This document shows, in pieces, positions 30,387 through 38,581 of a stretch of DNA of 64,000 nucleotides. Both the position numbers and the translations under genes were made by a program. Origin of the DNA: Bog-532 sp963805255 (GTDB lineage Bacteria; Actinomycetota; Actinomycetes; Streptosporangiales; Streptosporangiaceae); NCBI GenBank assembly GCA_963805255.1, contig CAWDTK010000022.1:1-64000 (forward strand), read 5' to 3'. Below the pieces are notes generated by a model, which ran no database searches, was not told where the DNA came from, and saw nothing but the letters and a program-made list of their open reading frames with translations. Position 1 is the first letter of the stretch, and every line of letters starts with the position of its first letter.

Positions 30387-31673
30387 TCAGGCCAGCCCGA
30401 GCGCCACGGCCGCCGCGGTGGAGTCGGCCGGGATGGTGGCCGGTGACGGGGCGCCGGACAGCGCCCAGTCGGGGTCCTTCAGCCCGTTGCCGGTGATCGT
30501 GCACACGACGCGGGACCCGGGGATGATCAGGCCGCCGGCGTGCGCGCGCAGCAGGCCTGCCACGCTAGCCGAGGAGGCCAGCTCGCCGAAGACCGCCTCC
30601 TGCCGGGCCAGGATCCGGTACGCGGCGAGAATTTCCCGGTCAGTCACCGCGCTGATCAGGCCGCCGGATTCGTCGCGGGCTGACTCGGCCTGCTGCCAGG
30701 AGGCGGGGTTGCCGATCCGGATCGCCGTCGCAATCGTCTGCGGTTGCCGCACCGGCTCGCCGTTGACGATCGGGGCGGCCCCGCTGGCCTGGAAACCGAA
30801 CATCCGCGGTGCGTGCGTGGCCAGCCCGTCCCGGGCGTATTCCTGATAGCCCATCCAGTACGCGGTGATGTTCCCGGCATTGCCCACGGGCAGGCAGTGC
30901 ACGTGGGGCGCGTCACCGAGTTCGTCGACGATCTCGAACGCGGCGGTCTTCTGGCCCTGGATCCGGTCCGGGTTCACCGAGTTGACCAGGGCGACGGGAT
31001 ATTCGGCGGAGAGCTTGCGCGCGACTTCGAGGCAATGGTCGAAGCTCCCGCTCACCTGGAGCAGCTTGGCGCCGTGCACGAGGGCCTGGGCCAGCTTGCC
31101 GATCGCGATCTTGCCCTGCGGGACGAGGACCGCGCATGTCATGCCGGCGCGCGCGGCGTAGGCGGCGGCGCTCGCGCTGGTATTGCCGGTGGACGCGCAG
31201 ATCACCGCCTGAGCCCCGCGTCCGGCCGCGGCGCTGATGGCGACGGTCATCCCGCGGTCCTTGAACGAGCCGGTCGGGTTCGCGCCCTCCACCTTGAGGT
31301 ACACGTCGCAGCCGGTCCGGGCGGACAGCACCGGCGCAGGCAGCAGCGGCGTCCCGCCCTCGCGCAGGGTGACGACCGGGGTATCGCCGTCGATCGGCAG
31401 CCGGTCCCGGTACTCGGCGATCACGCCTCGCCACAGGCGCCGGCTTCCCTGCGCCGGGTCCGGCGGACCCGGCGGGCGCGCCGGGCGAGGCCGGACAGGC
31501 CGATCCGCGGCGGCCGTCCCGTGCCCAGCCACCGGCACGGCGGCCGGCGGCGGAGCCGCCGGAGCGGCCGGGGACGCCCCCGGAGCGACGGGCGGCGGAG
31601 CCGCCGGAGCGGCGGGACGCCGCGGAGCGGCGGACGGCGGAGCCCCCGGCAGGTGGACACTCGGCTCGGTCAT
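30387..31673 (-). CDS. thrC: threonine synthase
   Basis: A 428-residue protein. The first ~75 residues are a Pro/Ala-rich extension (for example PAAPAAPPPVAPGASPAAPA) not usual for the family; ordinary sequence begins at SRRLWRGVIAEYRDRLPIDG. PLP-fold motifs are VYLKVEGANPTGSFKDRGMT with the Schiff-base Lys in SFKDRG, CASTGNTSASAAAYAARAGM and LPVGNAGNITAYWMGYQEYA. It converts O-phosphohomoserine to threonine. The ATG overlaps the hom stop by 4 bp (ATGA). Confidence 0.95.
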   Translation of the reverse strand: MTEPSVHLPGAPPSAAPRRPAAPAAPPPVAPGASPAAPAAPPPAAVPVAGHGTAAADRPVRPRPARPPGPPDPAQGSRRLWRGVIAEYRDRLPIDGDTPVVTLREGGTPLLPAPVLSARTGCDVYLKVEGANPTGSFKDRGMTVAISAAAGRGAQAVICASTGNTSASAAAYAARAGMTCAVLVPQGKIAIGKLAQALVHGAKLLQVSGSFDHCLEVARKLSAEYPVALVNSVNPDRIQGQKTAAFEIVDELGDAPHVHCLPVGNAGNITAYWMGYQEYARDGLATHAPRMFGFQASGAAPIVNGEPVRQPQTIATAIRIGNPASWQQAESARDESGGLISAVTDREILAAYRILARQEAVFGELASSASVAGLLRAHAGGLIIPGSRVVCTITGNGLKDPDWALSGAPSPATIPADSTAAAVALGLA

Positions 31674-32962
31674 AAGGGACCTTCCTCACCTTCCACCCGC
31701 ATCACGCTGGCCACGGCGCGGACCACGCCGAGGGACTCGAGTTCGCCGACCGTCGCGGCCAGCGCCGCGTCGCGGGCCTGGTGGGACACGATGATCAGCT
31801 GCGCGTCGTCGCCGCGGGCCTCCTGGCGCGCCGCACGGATGGAGACGTCGTGGCGCGCAAACGCGTCGGCCACCTGGGCCAGCACACCCGGCCGGTCGGC
31901 GACGTCCAGGGAGACGTGGTAGCGGGTCAGCGTCTGCCCCATCGGCATGACCGGCAGCGCGGCGTAGGTGGAGGCGTCCGGCCCGCGCGTCCCGGCCAGC
32001 CGGTTCCGCGCCACCGCCACGATGTCGCCGAGCACCGCGCTGGCGGTGGGGGTACCGCCCGCCCCCGCTCCGTAGAACATGAGCCGGCCGGCCGATTCGG
32101 CCTCGACGAAGACCGCGTTGTAGGCGCCCCCGACCGCTGCCAGGGGGTGCGAGCGCGGGATCATCGCCGGGTGCACGCGGACCGACACACCGCCGTCGGT
32201 CCGCTCGCAGATCGCAAGCAGCTTGACCACGCAGTCCAGCGCCCGCGCACTGGCCATGTCGGCGGTGGTGACGTCGGTGATGCCTTCGCGGTGCACGTCG
32301 GCGGCGGTCACTTGGGTGTGGAAGGCCAGGCCGGCCAGGATCGCCGCCTTGGCCGCCGCGTCAAACCCCTCGACGTCCGCGGTGGGATCGGCCTCGGCGT
32401 AGCCCATCGACTGGGCCTCCTCCAGGGCTTCGGTGAAGCCGGCGCCCGAGGAGTCCATCCGGTCCAGAATGTAATTGGTCGTGCCGTTGACGATGCCGAG
32501 CACCCGGCGGACCGCGTCCCCGGCCAGCGACTCGCGCAGCGGCCGGAGCAGCGGGATGGCGCCAGCCACGGCGGCCTCGTAGTACAGGTCCGTGCCGTGC
32601 TCACGCGCCGCGCCGTGAATCTCCGCGCCGTTCTCGGCCAGCAGCGCCTTGTTCGCGGTGACCACCGACTTGCCCGCCTTCATCGCGGCGAGCAGCAGGG
32701 ACCGGGCGGGCTCGATGCCGCCGATCACCTCCACGACGATATCGATGTCCGGCCGGGTGGCCAGCCCCATCGCGTCGGCGGTGAGCAGGGCACGGTCGAT
32801 CCCGGCGTCCCGCGGATGGGCCGCGCGGCGGACCGCGATGCCCGCCAGCTCCAGCCGGGCCCCCGTCCGCACGGCCAGGTCACCGGCCTGCTCGCGCAGC
32901 AGCCGCGCGACCTGGGAGCCGACCGAACCACAACCGAGGAGCGCGATCCGCAAGGTCGTCAT
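31670..32962 (-). CDS. hom: homoserine dehydrogenase with C-terminal ACT domain
   Basis: A 430-residue protein from ATG 32,962, preceded by GAGGAAGG. NAD(P)-binding IALLGCGSVGSQVARLLRE, then VVEVIGGIEPARSLLLAAMK, SVVTANKALLAENGAE, the family signature IVNGTTNYILDRMDSSGAGF and YAEADPTADVEGFDAAAKAA. The C-terminal ACT domain begins HVSLDVADRPGVLAQVADAF and probably senses threonine. The frame is open upstream through the 30-bp repeat array, but that array contains no in-frame start codon, so the ATG start is preferred. Confidence 0.96.
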   Translation of the reverse strand: MTTLRIALLGCGSVGSQVARLLREQAGDLAVRTGARLELAGIAVRRAAHPRDAGIDRALLTADAMGLATRPDIDIVVEVIGGIEPARSLLLAAMKAGKSVVTANKALLAENGAEIHGAAREHGTDLYYEAAVAGAIPLLRPLRESLAGDAVRRVLGIVNGTTNYILDRMDSSGAGFTEALEEAQSMGYAEADPTADVEGFDAAAKAAILAGLAFHTQVTAADVHREGITDVTTADMASARALDCVVKLLAICERTDGGVSVRVHPAMIPRSHPLAAVGGAYNAVFVEAESAGRLMFYGAGAGGTPTASAVLGDIVAVARNRLAGTRGPDASTYAALPVMPMGQTLTRYHVSLDVADRPGVLAQVADAFARHDVSIRAARQEARGDDAQLIIVSHQARDAALAATVGELESLGVVRAVASVMRVEGEEGPL

Positions 32963-32989
32963 GTTGCCTTCCTCGCGGGTGCTGCGCGC

Positions 32990-33259
32990 GGTCGCGGCGG
33001 AGGCGCGCCAGTGGATCGGGGTCGCGGCGGAGGCGCACCAGTGGATCGGGGTCGCGGCGGAGGCGCACCAGTAGATCGGGGTCGCGGCGGAGGCGCGCCA
33101 GTAGATCGGGGTCGCGGCGGAGGCGCGCCAGTAGATCGGGGTCGCGGCGGAGGCGCGCCAGTAGATCGGGGTCGCGGCGGAGGCGCGCCAGTAGATCGGG
33201 GTCGCGGCGGAGGCGCGCCAGTGGATCGGGGTCGCGGCGGAGGCGCGCCAGCTGACACA
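32990..33259. repeat. 30-bp minisatellite, eight full units plus a partial ninth
   Basis: Units begin at 32,990, 33,020, 33,050, 33,080, 33,110, 33,140, 33,170, 33,200 and 33,230. Each starts ggtcgcggcggaggcgc and ends in agt(a/g)gatcgg, with two or three variable positions; the last unit diverges after 20 bp. The array fills most of the lysA-hom gap. The unit length is a multiple of three, and most frames stay open (for example ASAATPIYWR on the minus strand). Confidence 0.97.
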
Positions 33260-33281
33260 GCGGAAAGCTGTTTTGCGGGGC

Positions 33282-34685
33282 TCATCCGACGTCCAGCCGC
33301 AGCAGGTCGTCCATGGTCTCCCGGCGGACGATGATGCGCGCCGCGCCGTCCCGCACCGCCACCACCGGCGGGCGCGGCACGTGGTTGTAGTTGCTGGAGA
33401 TGGACCGGCAGTACGCGCCGGTGGCCGCGACGGCCAGCAGGTCGCCCGGAACCAGGTCGGACGGCAGGTAGGCGTGCCGGACCACGATGTCCCCGCTCTC
33501 GCAGTGCTTGCCCACCACCCGGGACAGCATGGGCGGTGCATCGGAGGCACGGGAGACGAGCGCGCAGGTGTAGGCCGCGTCGTACAGCGCTGTGCGAATG
33601 TTGTCGCTCATGCCCCCGTCCACGCTGACGTATGTGCGCAGCCCGTCCACGTCCTTGATCGTTCCGACTTCGTAGATCGTAACGGTGCCCGGCCCGGCGA
33701 TCCCCCGCCCAGGCTCGACGGTGAGCCGGGGCCGGGGCAGACCGGCGGCGCGGCACTGCCGGTCCACGATGTCGCGGATACTCTGCGCGAGCACTTTCAC
33801 CTCGGGCGCCGCGTCCTCGTCGGTGTAGGCGATGCCGAACCCCCCGCCAAGGTCGAGCTCCTCGATCTCCACTCCGTGCTCGTCGCGGATCCGCACCGCC
33901 AGCTCGAGCACCCGCTGCGCGGCCACCTCGAACCCGGCGGTGTCGAAGATCTGCGACCCGATGTGGCTGTGCAGGCCGGCCAGCTCCAGGTCCGGGCAGC
34001 CGACGACGCGGCGGACGGCCTCGTCGGCCACGCCGGAGGACAGCGAGAAGCCGAACTTCTGATCATCGTGCGCGGTGGCCATGAACTCGTGCGTGTGCGC
34101 CTCCACCCCGGTGGTGACGCGGACCAGCACCCGGGGGCGGCGCGGCGGGGTGCCGGCCCGGTCACGGTCGGCGATGTGGGCCAGGCGCGCGATCTCCTCG
34201 AACGAGTCGACGACGATATGCCCGACCCCGGCCGCCACGGCCCGGGTGAGCTCGGCGAGCGACTTGTTGTTGCCGTGCAAGGTGATCATTTCCGCCGGCA
34301 CCCCGGCCGACAGGGCGACCTCCAGCTCACCGCCCGTGCACACGTCCACGCCGAGCCTCTCATCGCTGACCCAGCGCAGCGCGGCGCGGCAGCAGAACGC
34401 CTTCGCGGCGTAGAAGACGCCGGAGTCGGGCCCGAACGCGTCACGGAAGTCCGCGCACCGGCTGCGCAGGTCCGCCTCGTCGCAGACGAACAGCGGCGTG
34501 CCGTAGGTCCCGGCCAGCTCGCGCACGTCCATCCCGCCGATCAGCAGGACGCCATCCTCGCGGTGCGCCGTTCGCGGCCAGATCGCCGCCGACAGCGCGT
34601 TCAGGTCGGCGGGTGGCGACGGCGGGTGATCGGCGGGCAGCACGTCGGCGTAACGCGGCCCAGCCGGGTGGGCGACACGGCTCAT
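33282..34685 (-). CDS. lysA: diaminopimelate decarboxylase
   Basis: A 467-residue fold-type III PLP enzyme. ATG 34,685 overlaps the nrtL stop (ATGA). Motifs: GTPLFVCDEADLRSRCADFR, the PLP Lys in GVFYAAKAFCCRA, VDVCTGGELEVALSAGVPAE, ELAGLHSHIGSQIFDTAGFE, LDLGGGFGIAYTDEDAAP, EPGRGIAGPGTVTIYEVGTI and the C-terminal VGKHCESGDIV and YCRSISSNYNHVPRP. It catalyses meso-DAP to lysine, the last step of lysine synthesis, and also drains a peptidoglycan precursor. Confidence 0.96.
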   Translation of the reverse strand: MSRVAHPAGPRYADVLPADHPPSPPADLNALSAAIWPRTAHREDGVLLIGGMDVRELAGTYGTPLFVCDEADLRSRCADFRDAFGPDSGVFYAAKAFCCRAALRWVSDERLGVDVCTGGELEVALSAGVPAEMITLHGNNKSLAELTRAVAAGVGHIVVDSFEEIARLAHIADRDRAGTPPRRPRVLVRVTTGVEAHTHEFMATAHDDQKFGFSLSSGVADEAVRRVVGCPDLELAGLHSHIGSQIFDTAGFEVAAQRVLELAVRIRDEHGVEIEELDLGGGFGIAYTDEDAAPEVKVLAQSIRDIVDRQCRAAGLPRPRLTVEPGRGIAGPGTVTIYEVGTIKDVDGLRTYVSVDGGMSDNIRTALYDAAYTCALVSRASDAPPMLSRVVGKHCESGDIVVRHAYLPSDLVPGDLLAVAATGAYCRSISSNYNHVPRPPVVAVRDGAARIIVRRETMDDLLRLDVG

Positions 34686-35851
34686 GACATTCCTTCGTGA
34701 TCGGTCGTTGACCGGCGCGGGATCGGTCCGGGTGGCCGGTGGACAGGTAACAGCCGTCCCGGCGCGCCGACGCCGAGCAGTTCCAGGCCGGTGGCGAGGC
34801 CTGTGGCCGCGGCCCCGGCCAGCCACAGCCGGGCGCGAACCGTCCGGGCGTCGCCCGGCAGCCCACCACGCTGCGTCCCATCGTGCTTCGTCCCATCGTG
34901 CTGGGCCCCATCGTGCTGGGCCCCGTCGTGCTGGGGCCCGTCGTACCCCCGCTCCGGCCAGGCCGGGCAGGCTACGCGGCACACCTGGTACGTCTCCGCC
35001 AGCTCCTCCAGGAAGGCGGCGAACTCGTGCGGCCGGCCGCGGCGCGCGGCCCGGGCCACCTGTTCGGGAAGCCAGGACAACGCGGCGAGCACGGCCCGCT
35101 CCCTGGGATCTGCGAGCGAGCCCGGCGGCACCACTGCCGCCTCGCCCCTGCTCAGGTCAAGGGCAGCGGCCCAGCGCAGCATCGACGCGGCGCAGGAGTG
35201 CGCGTAACGAACAGCATAGGTGGGATTGGCCGGGACGTGCCGCGCGCAGGCGGCTGGGTCCAAGGCGACGGGACGTTCCGCAGGGATGCGGGCCAGGGTG
35301 TAGGTGATGGCGTCGAGGCCGGCGAAGGCGACTGCGTCCGCGACCGGGCCAGTCCCGGCGGCGGGGTCAGGGGATACCAAGGTCCGTTCGGCTGACCTAT
35401 GCGCCGCCACGGTCGCGCCGGAGGCGGCGGCGAGCCGGGCGGTCACCTGGGCGACAACCAGATCCCTGGCTTCGGGCCAGCTCCGTACGCCGGTCAGGCA
35501 GGCGGCGGGCGGCGCGGGTCGGCTGGTGCCGGCCAGGGCGTCGCTGCGGGCGCATCCGGGGCCGGCCTCGGTGACGCGGACGGCGGTTTCCGTGAGCTTT
35601 TCCGGGATCACGCTGATGATGAGGTAGCCGTGGCCGGCGGGCTCGGCGTCCTCGATCCAGGCGGTGGTGCGCAGGTGGGCGGCCATGTTGCCGGCGACTT
35701 CGGCCGGGTTCGGCGCGAGGCGGAGTGGGAGACTGCAGGAGTACCGGCCGGGCGCGCCGCCATCGCGCAGGCCGACATCACGCCAGTGACCCGGGTACCC
35801 CGCGTCCCGGGCCGCCGCCGCGACCAGGTGGCGGAGGTCGGCGGACAGCAC
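34682..35851 (-). CDS. nrtL: ArgS-related anticodon-binding (DALR) protein, NrtL-type
   Basis: A 389-residue protein resembling the termini of arginyl-tRNA synthetase without a catalytic HIGH/KMSK core. The N-terminal part has LRLAPNPAEVAGNMAAHLRT and GYLIISVIPEKLTETAVRV. The C-terminal DALR-like helices include TYAVRYAHSCAASMLRWAAA, LAALSWLPEQVARAARRGRP and FAAFLEELAETYQVCRVACP. Between them and the last helices is a five-unit HDGxQ-type repeat (QHDGAQHDGAQHDG) encoded by a 15-bp tandem at about 34,867-34,945. Proteins of this sort precede lysA in many actinomycetes; the function is unproven. Aminoacylation activity is not expected. Confidence 0.8.
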   Translation of the reverse strand: MLSADLRHLVAAAARDAGYPGHWRDVGLRDGGAPGRYSCSLPLRLAPNPAEVAGNMAAHLRTTAWIEDAEPAGHGYLIISVIPEKLTETAVRVTEAGPGCARSDALAGTSRPAPPAACLTGVRSWPEARDLVVAQVTARLAAASGATVAAHRSAERTLVSPDPAAGTGPVADAVAFAGLDAITYTLARIPAERPVALDPAACARHVPANPTYAVRYAHSCAASMLRWAAALDLSRGEAAVVPPGSLADPRERAVLAALSWLPEQVARAARRGRPHEFAAFLEELAETYQVCRVACPAWPERGYDGPQHDGAQHDGAQHDGTKHDGTQRGGLPGDARTVRARLWLAGAAATGLATGLELLGVGAPGRLLPVHRPPGPIPRRSTTDHEGMS

Positions 35852-35916
35852 GCTGCTCAGGCTACCGGCGGTGGGCCCAGTCGAGGCGATGGACTCAGTC
35901 GAAAGGGGCCCTTGAT

Positions 35917-35958
35917 GGGCGGTGGGCTCAGGGCGGTGGGCTCAGGGCGGTGGGCTCA
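35917..35958. repeat. 14-bp perfect tandem repeat, three units
   Basis: Three copies of gggcggtgggctca; the last one contains the stop codon of the response regulator gene. Confidence 0.95.
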
Positions 35959-36351
35959 GTCGAGGGCGATGGGCGGCGCACCGGCTAGTTCGCGGACCAC
36001 GCGGATCATCTCCCCCGGGTCGAACGGCTTGGTCAGGTAGGCGTCGACGCCGATCTGGTGCCCGCGCATCCTGTCGTCCTCCTGCGCCCGCGCCGTGATC
36101 AGGACCACCTTGATGTGCGAGGTCTGGGGGTTCTTCCGCAGCTCTACCGCGGTCACCCAGCCGTCCAGCCTCGGCATCATCACATCGAGCGTGATGACCT
36201 GCGGCGCGATCGCCCCCACCTTGTCCAGGCAGTCCTGGCCGTCCACCGCGGTTGCCACGTCAAAGCCCTCAAGCGTGAGGTTCACGGCGATAAGCTGCCT
36301 GATCACCTCGTCGTCGTCGACGACGAGGACCCGTCCCAGTGCCTGCGTCAC
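35956..36351 (-). CDS. single-domain response regulator
   Basis: A 131-residue receiver domain from GTG 36,351. The acidic pocket is LGRVLVVDDDEVIRQLI, the phospho-acceptor Asp is in VITLDVMMPRLDGWVTAVEL, the Thr is in VVLITARAQEDDRM and the Lys in VDAYLTKPFDPGEMIRVVRE. No output domain is present, so it acts through partner proteins. No histidine kinase is adjacent; nrtL starts downstream on the same strand. Confidence 0.9.
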   Translation of the reverse strand: MTQALGRVLVVDDDEVIRQLIAVNLTLEGFDVATAVDGQDCLDKVGAIAPQVITLDVMMPRLDGWVTAVELRKNPQTSHIKVVLITARAQEDDRMRGHQIGVDAYLTKPFDPGEMIRVVRELAGAPPIALD

Positions 36352-36376
36352 CCGCGTGAGATTATCCGCTCCGGGC

Positions 36377-36442
36377 CGCGTGGCGCGCGCTGTTCGATCG
36401 CGTGGCGTGCGCTGTTCGGTCGCGTGGCGCGCGCTGTTCGGC
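36377..36442. repeat. 22-bp tandem repeat, three units
   Basis: Three near-identical units starting cgcgtggcg and ending gctgttcg(a/g)(t/c), located between the response regulator start and tRNA-Arg. Confidence 0.9.
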
Positions 36443-36522
36443 CAGGTGCCGGAGGATGCCGCGCACTGGTAGTGTTGCTGCGTCCCAACCGGCGAGCGGC
36501 GCGAGCACGCATCGTCACCCGA

Positions 36523-36594
36523 GCCCCCATAGCTCAGGGGATAGAGCAACGGCCTCCGGAGCCGTGTGCGTAGGTTCGAATCCTACTGGGGGCG
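36523..36594 (+). tRNA. tRNA-Arg (anticodon CCG)
   Basis: A complete cloverleaf: acceptor GCCCCCA/TGGGGGC, D-arm GCTC...GAGC, anticodon stem ACGGC/GCCGT with loop CTCCGGA (anticodon CCG, codon CGG), and T-arm GTAGG-TTCGAAT-CCTAC. CCA is not encoded. Confidence 0.97.
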
Positions 36595-36912
36595 CTTTCC
36601 GCAAGCAGGCGAAAATGCCCCCTGATCTGCACAAACTCTCTGATTTTCGATTGAACGGCTGTGCAGCCGTATGCCGCCGGAAGCCGTTCGATGTCGGGGT
36701 TCCCGGAACATACGCGGAATGAGATCCGGGGCACGAGCAGGAGCTGACCTGCGGCATGTGGACCTTCTCGGAGCTTGGCTATGGTCGCATGACCAGAAGC
36801 AACGTCCTTGCTGGTTTCCGCGGACCGAATGACCAACGATTAGCAGCGAGTGACCGGACGGGAAAACCTCCGCGAGGCGACACGTCTGAAGGCGCAGTGT
36901 CCTGGTGACGCA

Positions 36913-37830
36913 TTACTTGATGGGGTGCTCGATACGCCCGACTCCGGGCAGTTCGAGCTCGAGGACGTCGCCGTGCTGCAGCCAGCGGCTGATCTCCATG
37001 CCGCTGCCGCCGGAGAGCGCGCCGATGCTGAACAGTTCCCCCGGGTTGAGCTGCTCGCTGGCTGAGGCGTGGGCCAGCAGGTCCCCGAGTCCGTACCGCG
37101 AGCCCGCGGTGTGCGGCCGCGCGACTACCTGGCCGTTGATGGTGACCGTCCCCTCCAGCTGACGCCAGCGGGGCGTGATCGACTCGGCGCTGACGGCGTA
37201 GCCCGCCATGGAGCTCAGGAAGTGCTTCGCCTTCTGCGGGCCCATCCCAGACTTCATCTCGGGGATCTGGACATCACGGGCGCTGAAGTCGCACATGATG
37301 ACGAAGGCCGCGATCGCCCGCTCCGCATCTTCCGGTGTGGCGTTGTAGAGCGGCTTGTTAATGACGAAGGCAAGCTGGACCTCGTAGTCGAGCGCCTTGG
37401 TATACGTGGGGAACTCGACCGCCGTCCCGGTGGGAACGAAGGTGAACGGGTTGTTGAGGTAGTAGATGGGCTGGGAGTACCACAGGCGGTTGGGCCGGAA
37501 GGACGGGAAGGGACGCCGGGTGACCGCCTCCACGGCCCCGGCGAGCCGCGCGGCGCGGGGCATGAAGCGCCGGGCGTAGCCGCGCGCGGCATTAGTGTTG
37601 TGCTCCTCCGACAGCGAGAAGTCACGGACCGATAGCGGCTGGAACGGCAGGACGACGTCACCCGGCTGCGCGCCAAGCCGCCTCACGTGCCCGGCCTCCC
37701 AGGCTTGGGTGAAGGGCGGGTCGTAGCCGACGGCCGCGGCGGGACTCGCCGGCTCCCATTCGTGCTGGCCGTCTGGCAGCGTCTCGGTCTCGAGCGTCTC
37801 GTGGTCGGAGTATCGGCGCCGGATCTTCAT
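36913..37830 (-). CDS. fumarylacetoacetate hydrolase family protein
   Basis: A 305-residue protein, MKIRRRYSDHETLETETLPD. The FAH fold shows LPFQPLSVRDFSLSEEHNTN, ALDYEVQLAFVINKPLYNAT (metal-binding E), IMCDFSARDVQIPEMKSGMG (metal-binding D and the conserved K region) and ISRWLQHGDVLELELPGVGR with the terminal GxIEHP. Family members hydrolyse C-C bonds or decarboxylate 2-oxoacids. The substrate is unknown; its neighbour is a SnoaL-like remnant. Confidence 0.88.
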   Translation of the reverse strand: MKIRRRYSDHETLETETLPDGQHEWEPASPAAAVGYDPPFTQAWEAGHVRRLGAQPGDVVLPFQPLSVRDFSLSEEHNTNAARGYARRFMPRAARLAGAVEAVTRRPFPSFRPNRLWYSQPIYYLNNPFTFVPTGTAVEFPTYTKALDYEVQLAFVINKPLYNATPEDAERAIAAFVIMCDFSARDVQIPEMKSGMGPQKAKHFLSSMAGYAVSAESITPRWRQLEGTVTINGQVVARPHTAGSRYGLGDLLAHASASEQLNPGELFSIGALSGGSGMEISRWLQHGDVLELELPGVGRIEHPIK

Positions 37831-37927
37831 CAGGTGTGCCTTTCAGTGTTTGGCCGGATTCGCGGCGCGCTGGGCCACCAGCCCAGCGTCGGCCTCGCGG
37901 TGCGGCAGGGCGCTGCGGTGGCGGCGA

Positions 37928-38232
37928 TCAGATGGCCGGGTTAGGCCGCAGCTCGGCGTAGTCGGGGATGTTCTCACCGGAGTTAACGAGGTAATAGCGC
38001 TTGTGACCGGCCCAGCCGGCTTGGAGCGGGACGGTGTCCCGACCCACGGGCGGCCGCCTGGCATGAGGTAGCTCAGCTTGACGTAGACGTCGTCGGTGAA
38101 CAGGGCAGCGACCTGGTCGAACTGCGTGTGGTTGATATGGGTGTCGTAGGCGCTTTTGAGGGTCCGGATGTCCTCGATGGCCTCGAGGCGCGCGACACGG
38201 GAGTTGGCGGCCAGGCCCGGCCGGGGTGTCAC
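37928..38232 (-). pseudogene. SnoaL/NTF2-like protein, frameshifted
   Basis: GTG 38,232 starts TPRPGLAANSRVARLEAIED, with LKSAYDTHINHTQFDQVAAL and FTDDVYVKLSYLMPGGRPWV typical of SnoaL_4-type cone domains. Near 38,035 the frame changes and QAGWAGHKRYYLVNSGENIP continues to a stop at 37,928. The repaired length (about 100 residues) is short for the family (about 130), so it is probably also truncated. Confidence 0.6.
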
Positions 38233-38287
38233 TGCATGCGGCCGAGACGCTCGCCGCCGTCCTTCATGTCCTCGCACAGCGTGGGGA

Positions 38288-38464
38288 CGAGCACAGCGTG
38301 GGGACGACCTGGACGGGGCGGTGCGGTATGCGGTCAGCCTCGGCGGGGACACTGATACCGTGGCGTCGATTACCGCAGGCATCCTCGGCTGCCGATCCGC
38401 GGAATCCGCGATCGGCTGGCTGGACCGCGTCATCGTGCCTGACACGGCCGAACTTGATCGCTGA
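38288..38464 (+). pseudogene. ADP-ribosylglycohydrolase C-terminal fragment
   Basis: The frame reads DDLDGAVRYAVSLGGDTDTV then ASITAGILGCRSAESAIGWL, ending IVPDTAELDR. The SLGGDTDT motif, which provides Mg-binding Asp residues, identifies the DraG/ARH family. The N-terminal two thirds are missing. Confidence 0.65.
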
Positions 38465-38581
38465 TCGGCCAGTACCAGCGCCGTATCGGCACCCGCCGCC
38501 TTGGGGTTCCTGCCCGAACCGGTTCCCGCGCAGGGACCTTTGGTCGCGTCTGCGGCCAATGGCCGCGAGTGCGTGTGCCGG

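Noticed and set aside
32990..33259. CRISPR array
   Set aside because: Units are directly contiguous with no spacers and no cas genes are nearby.
31781..33334. Long plus-strand frame with GRGGGAPVDR repeats
   Set aside because: It is the antisense of hom and the minisatellite; hom has full family support and the repeat translation is a by-product of the 30-bp unit.
32962..33550. N-terminal extension of homoserine dehydrogenase through the repeat array
   Set aside because: The frame is open but the repeat units contain no in-frame start codon, and a good ribosome-binding site precedes ATG 32,962.
36515..36836. Open frames on the minus strand across tRNA-Arg giving proteins that end GFEPTHTAPEAVALSPE-like
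   Set aside because: These are the well-known spurious translations of tRNA genes; the tRNA fold is perfect.
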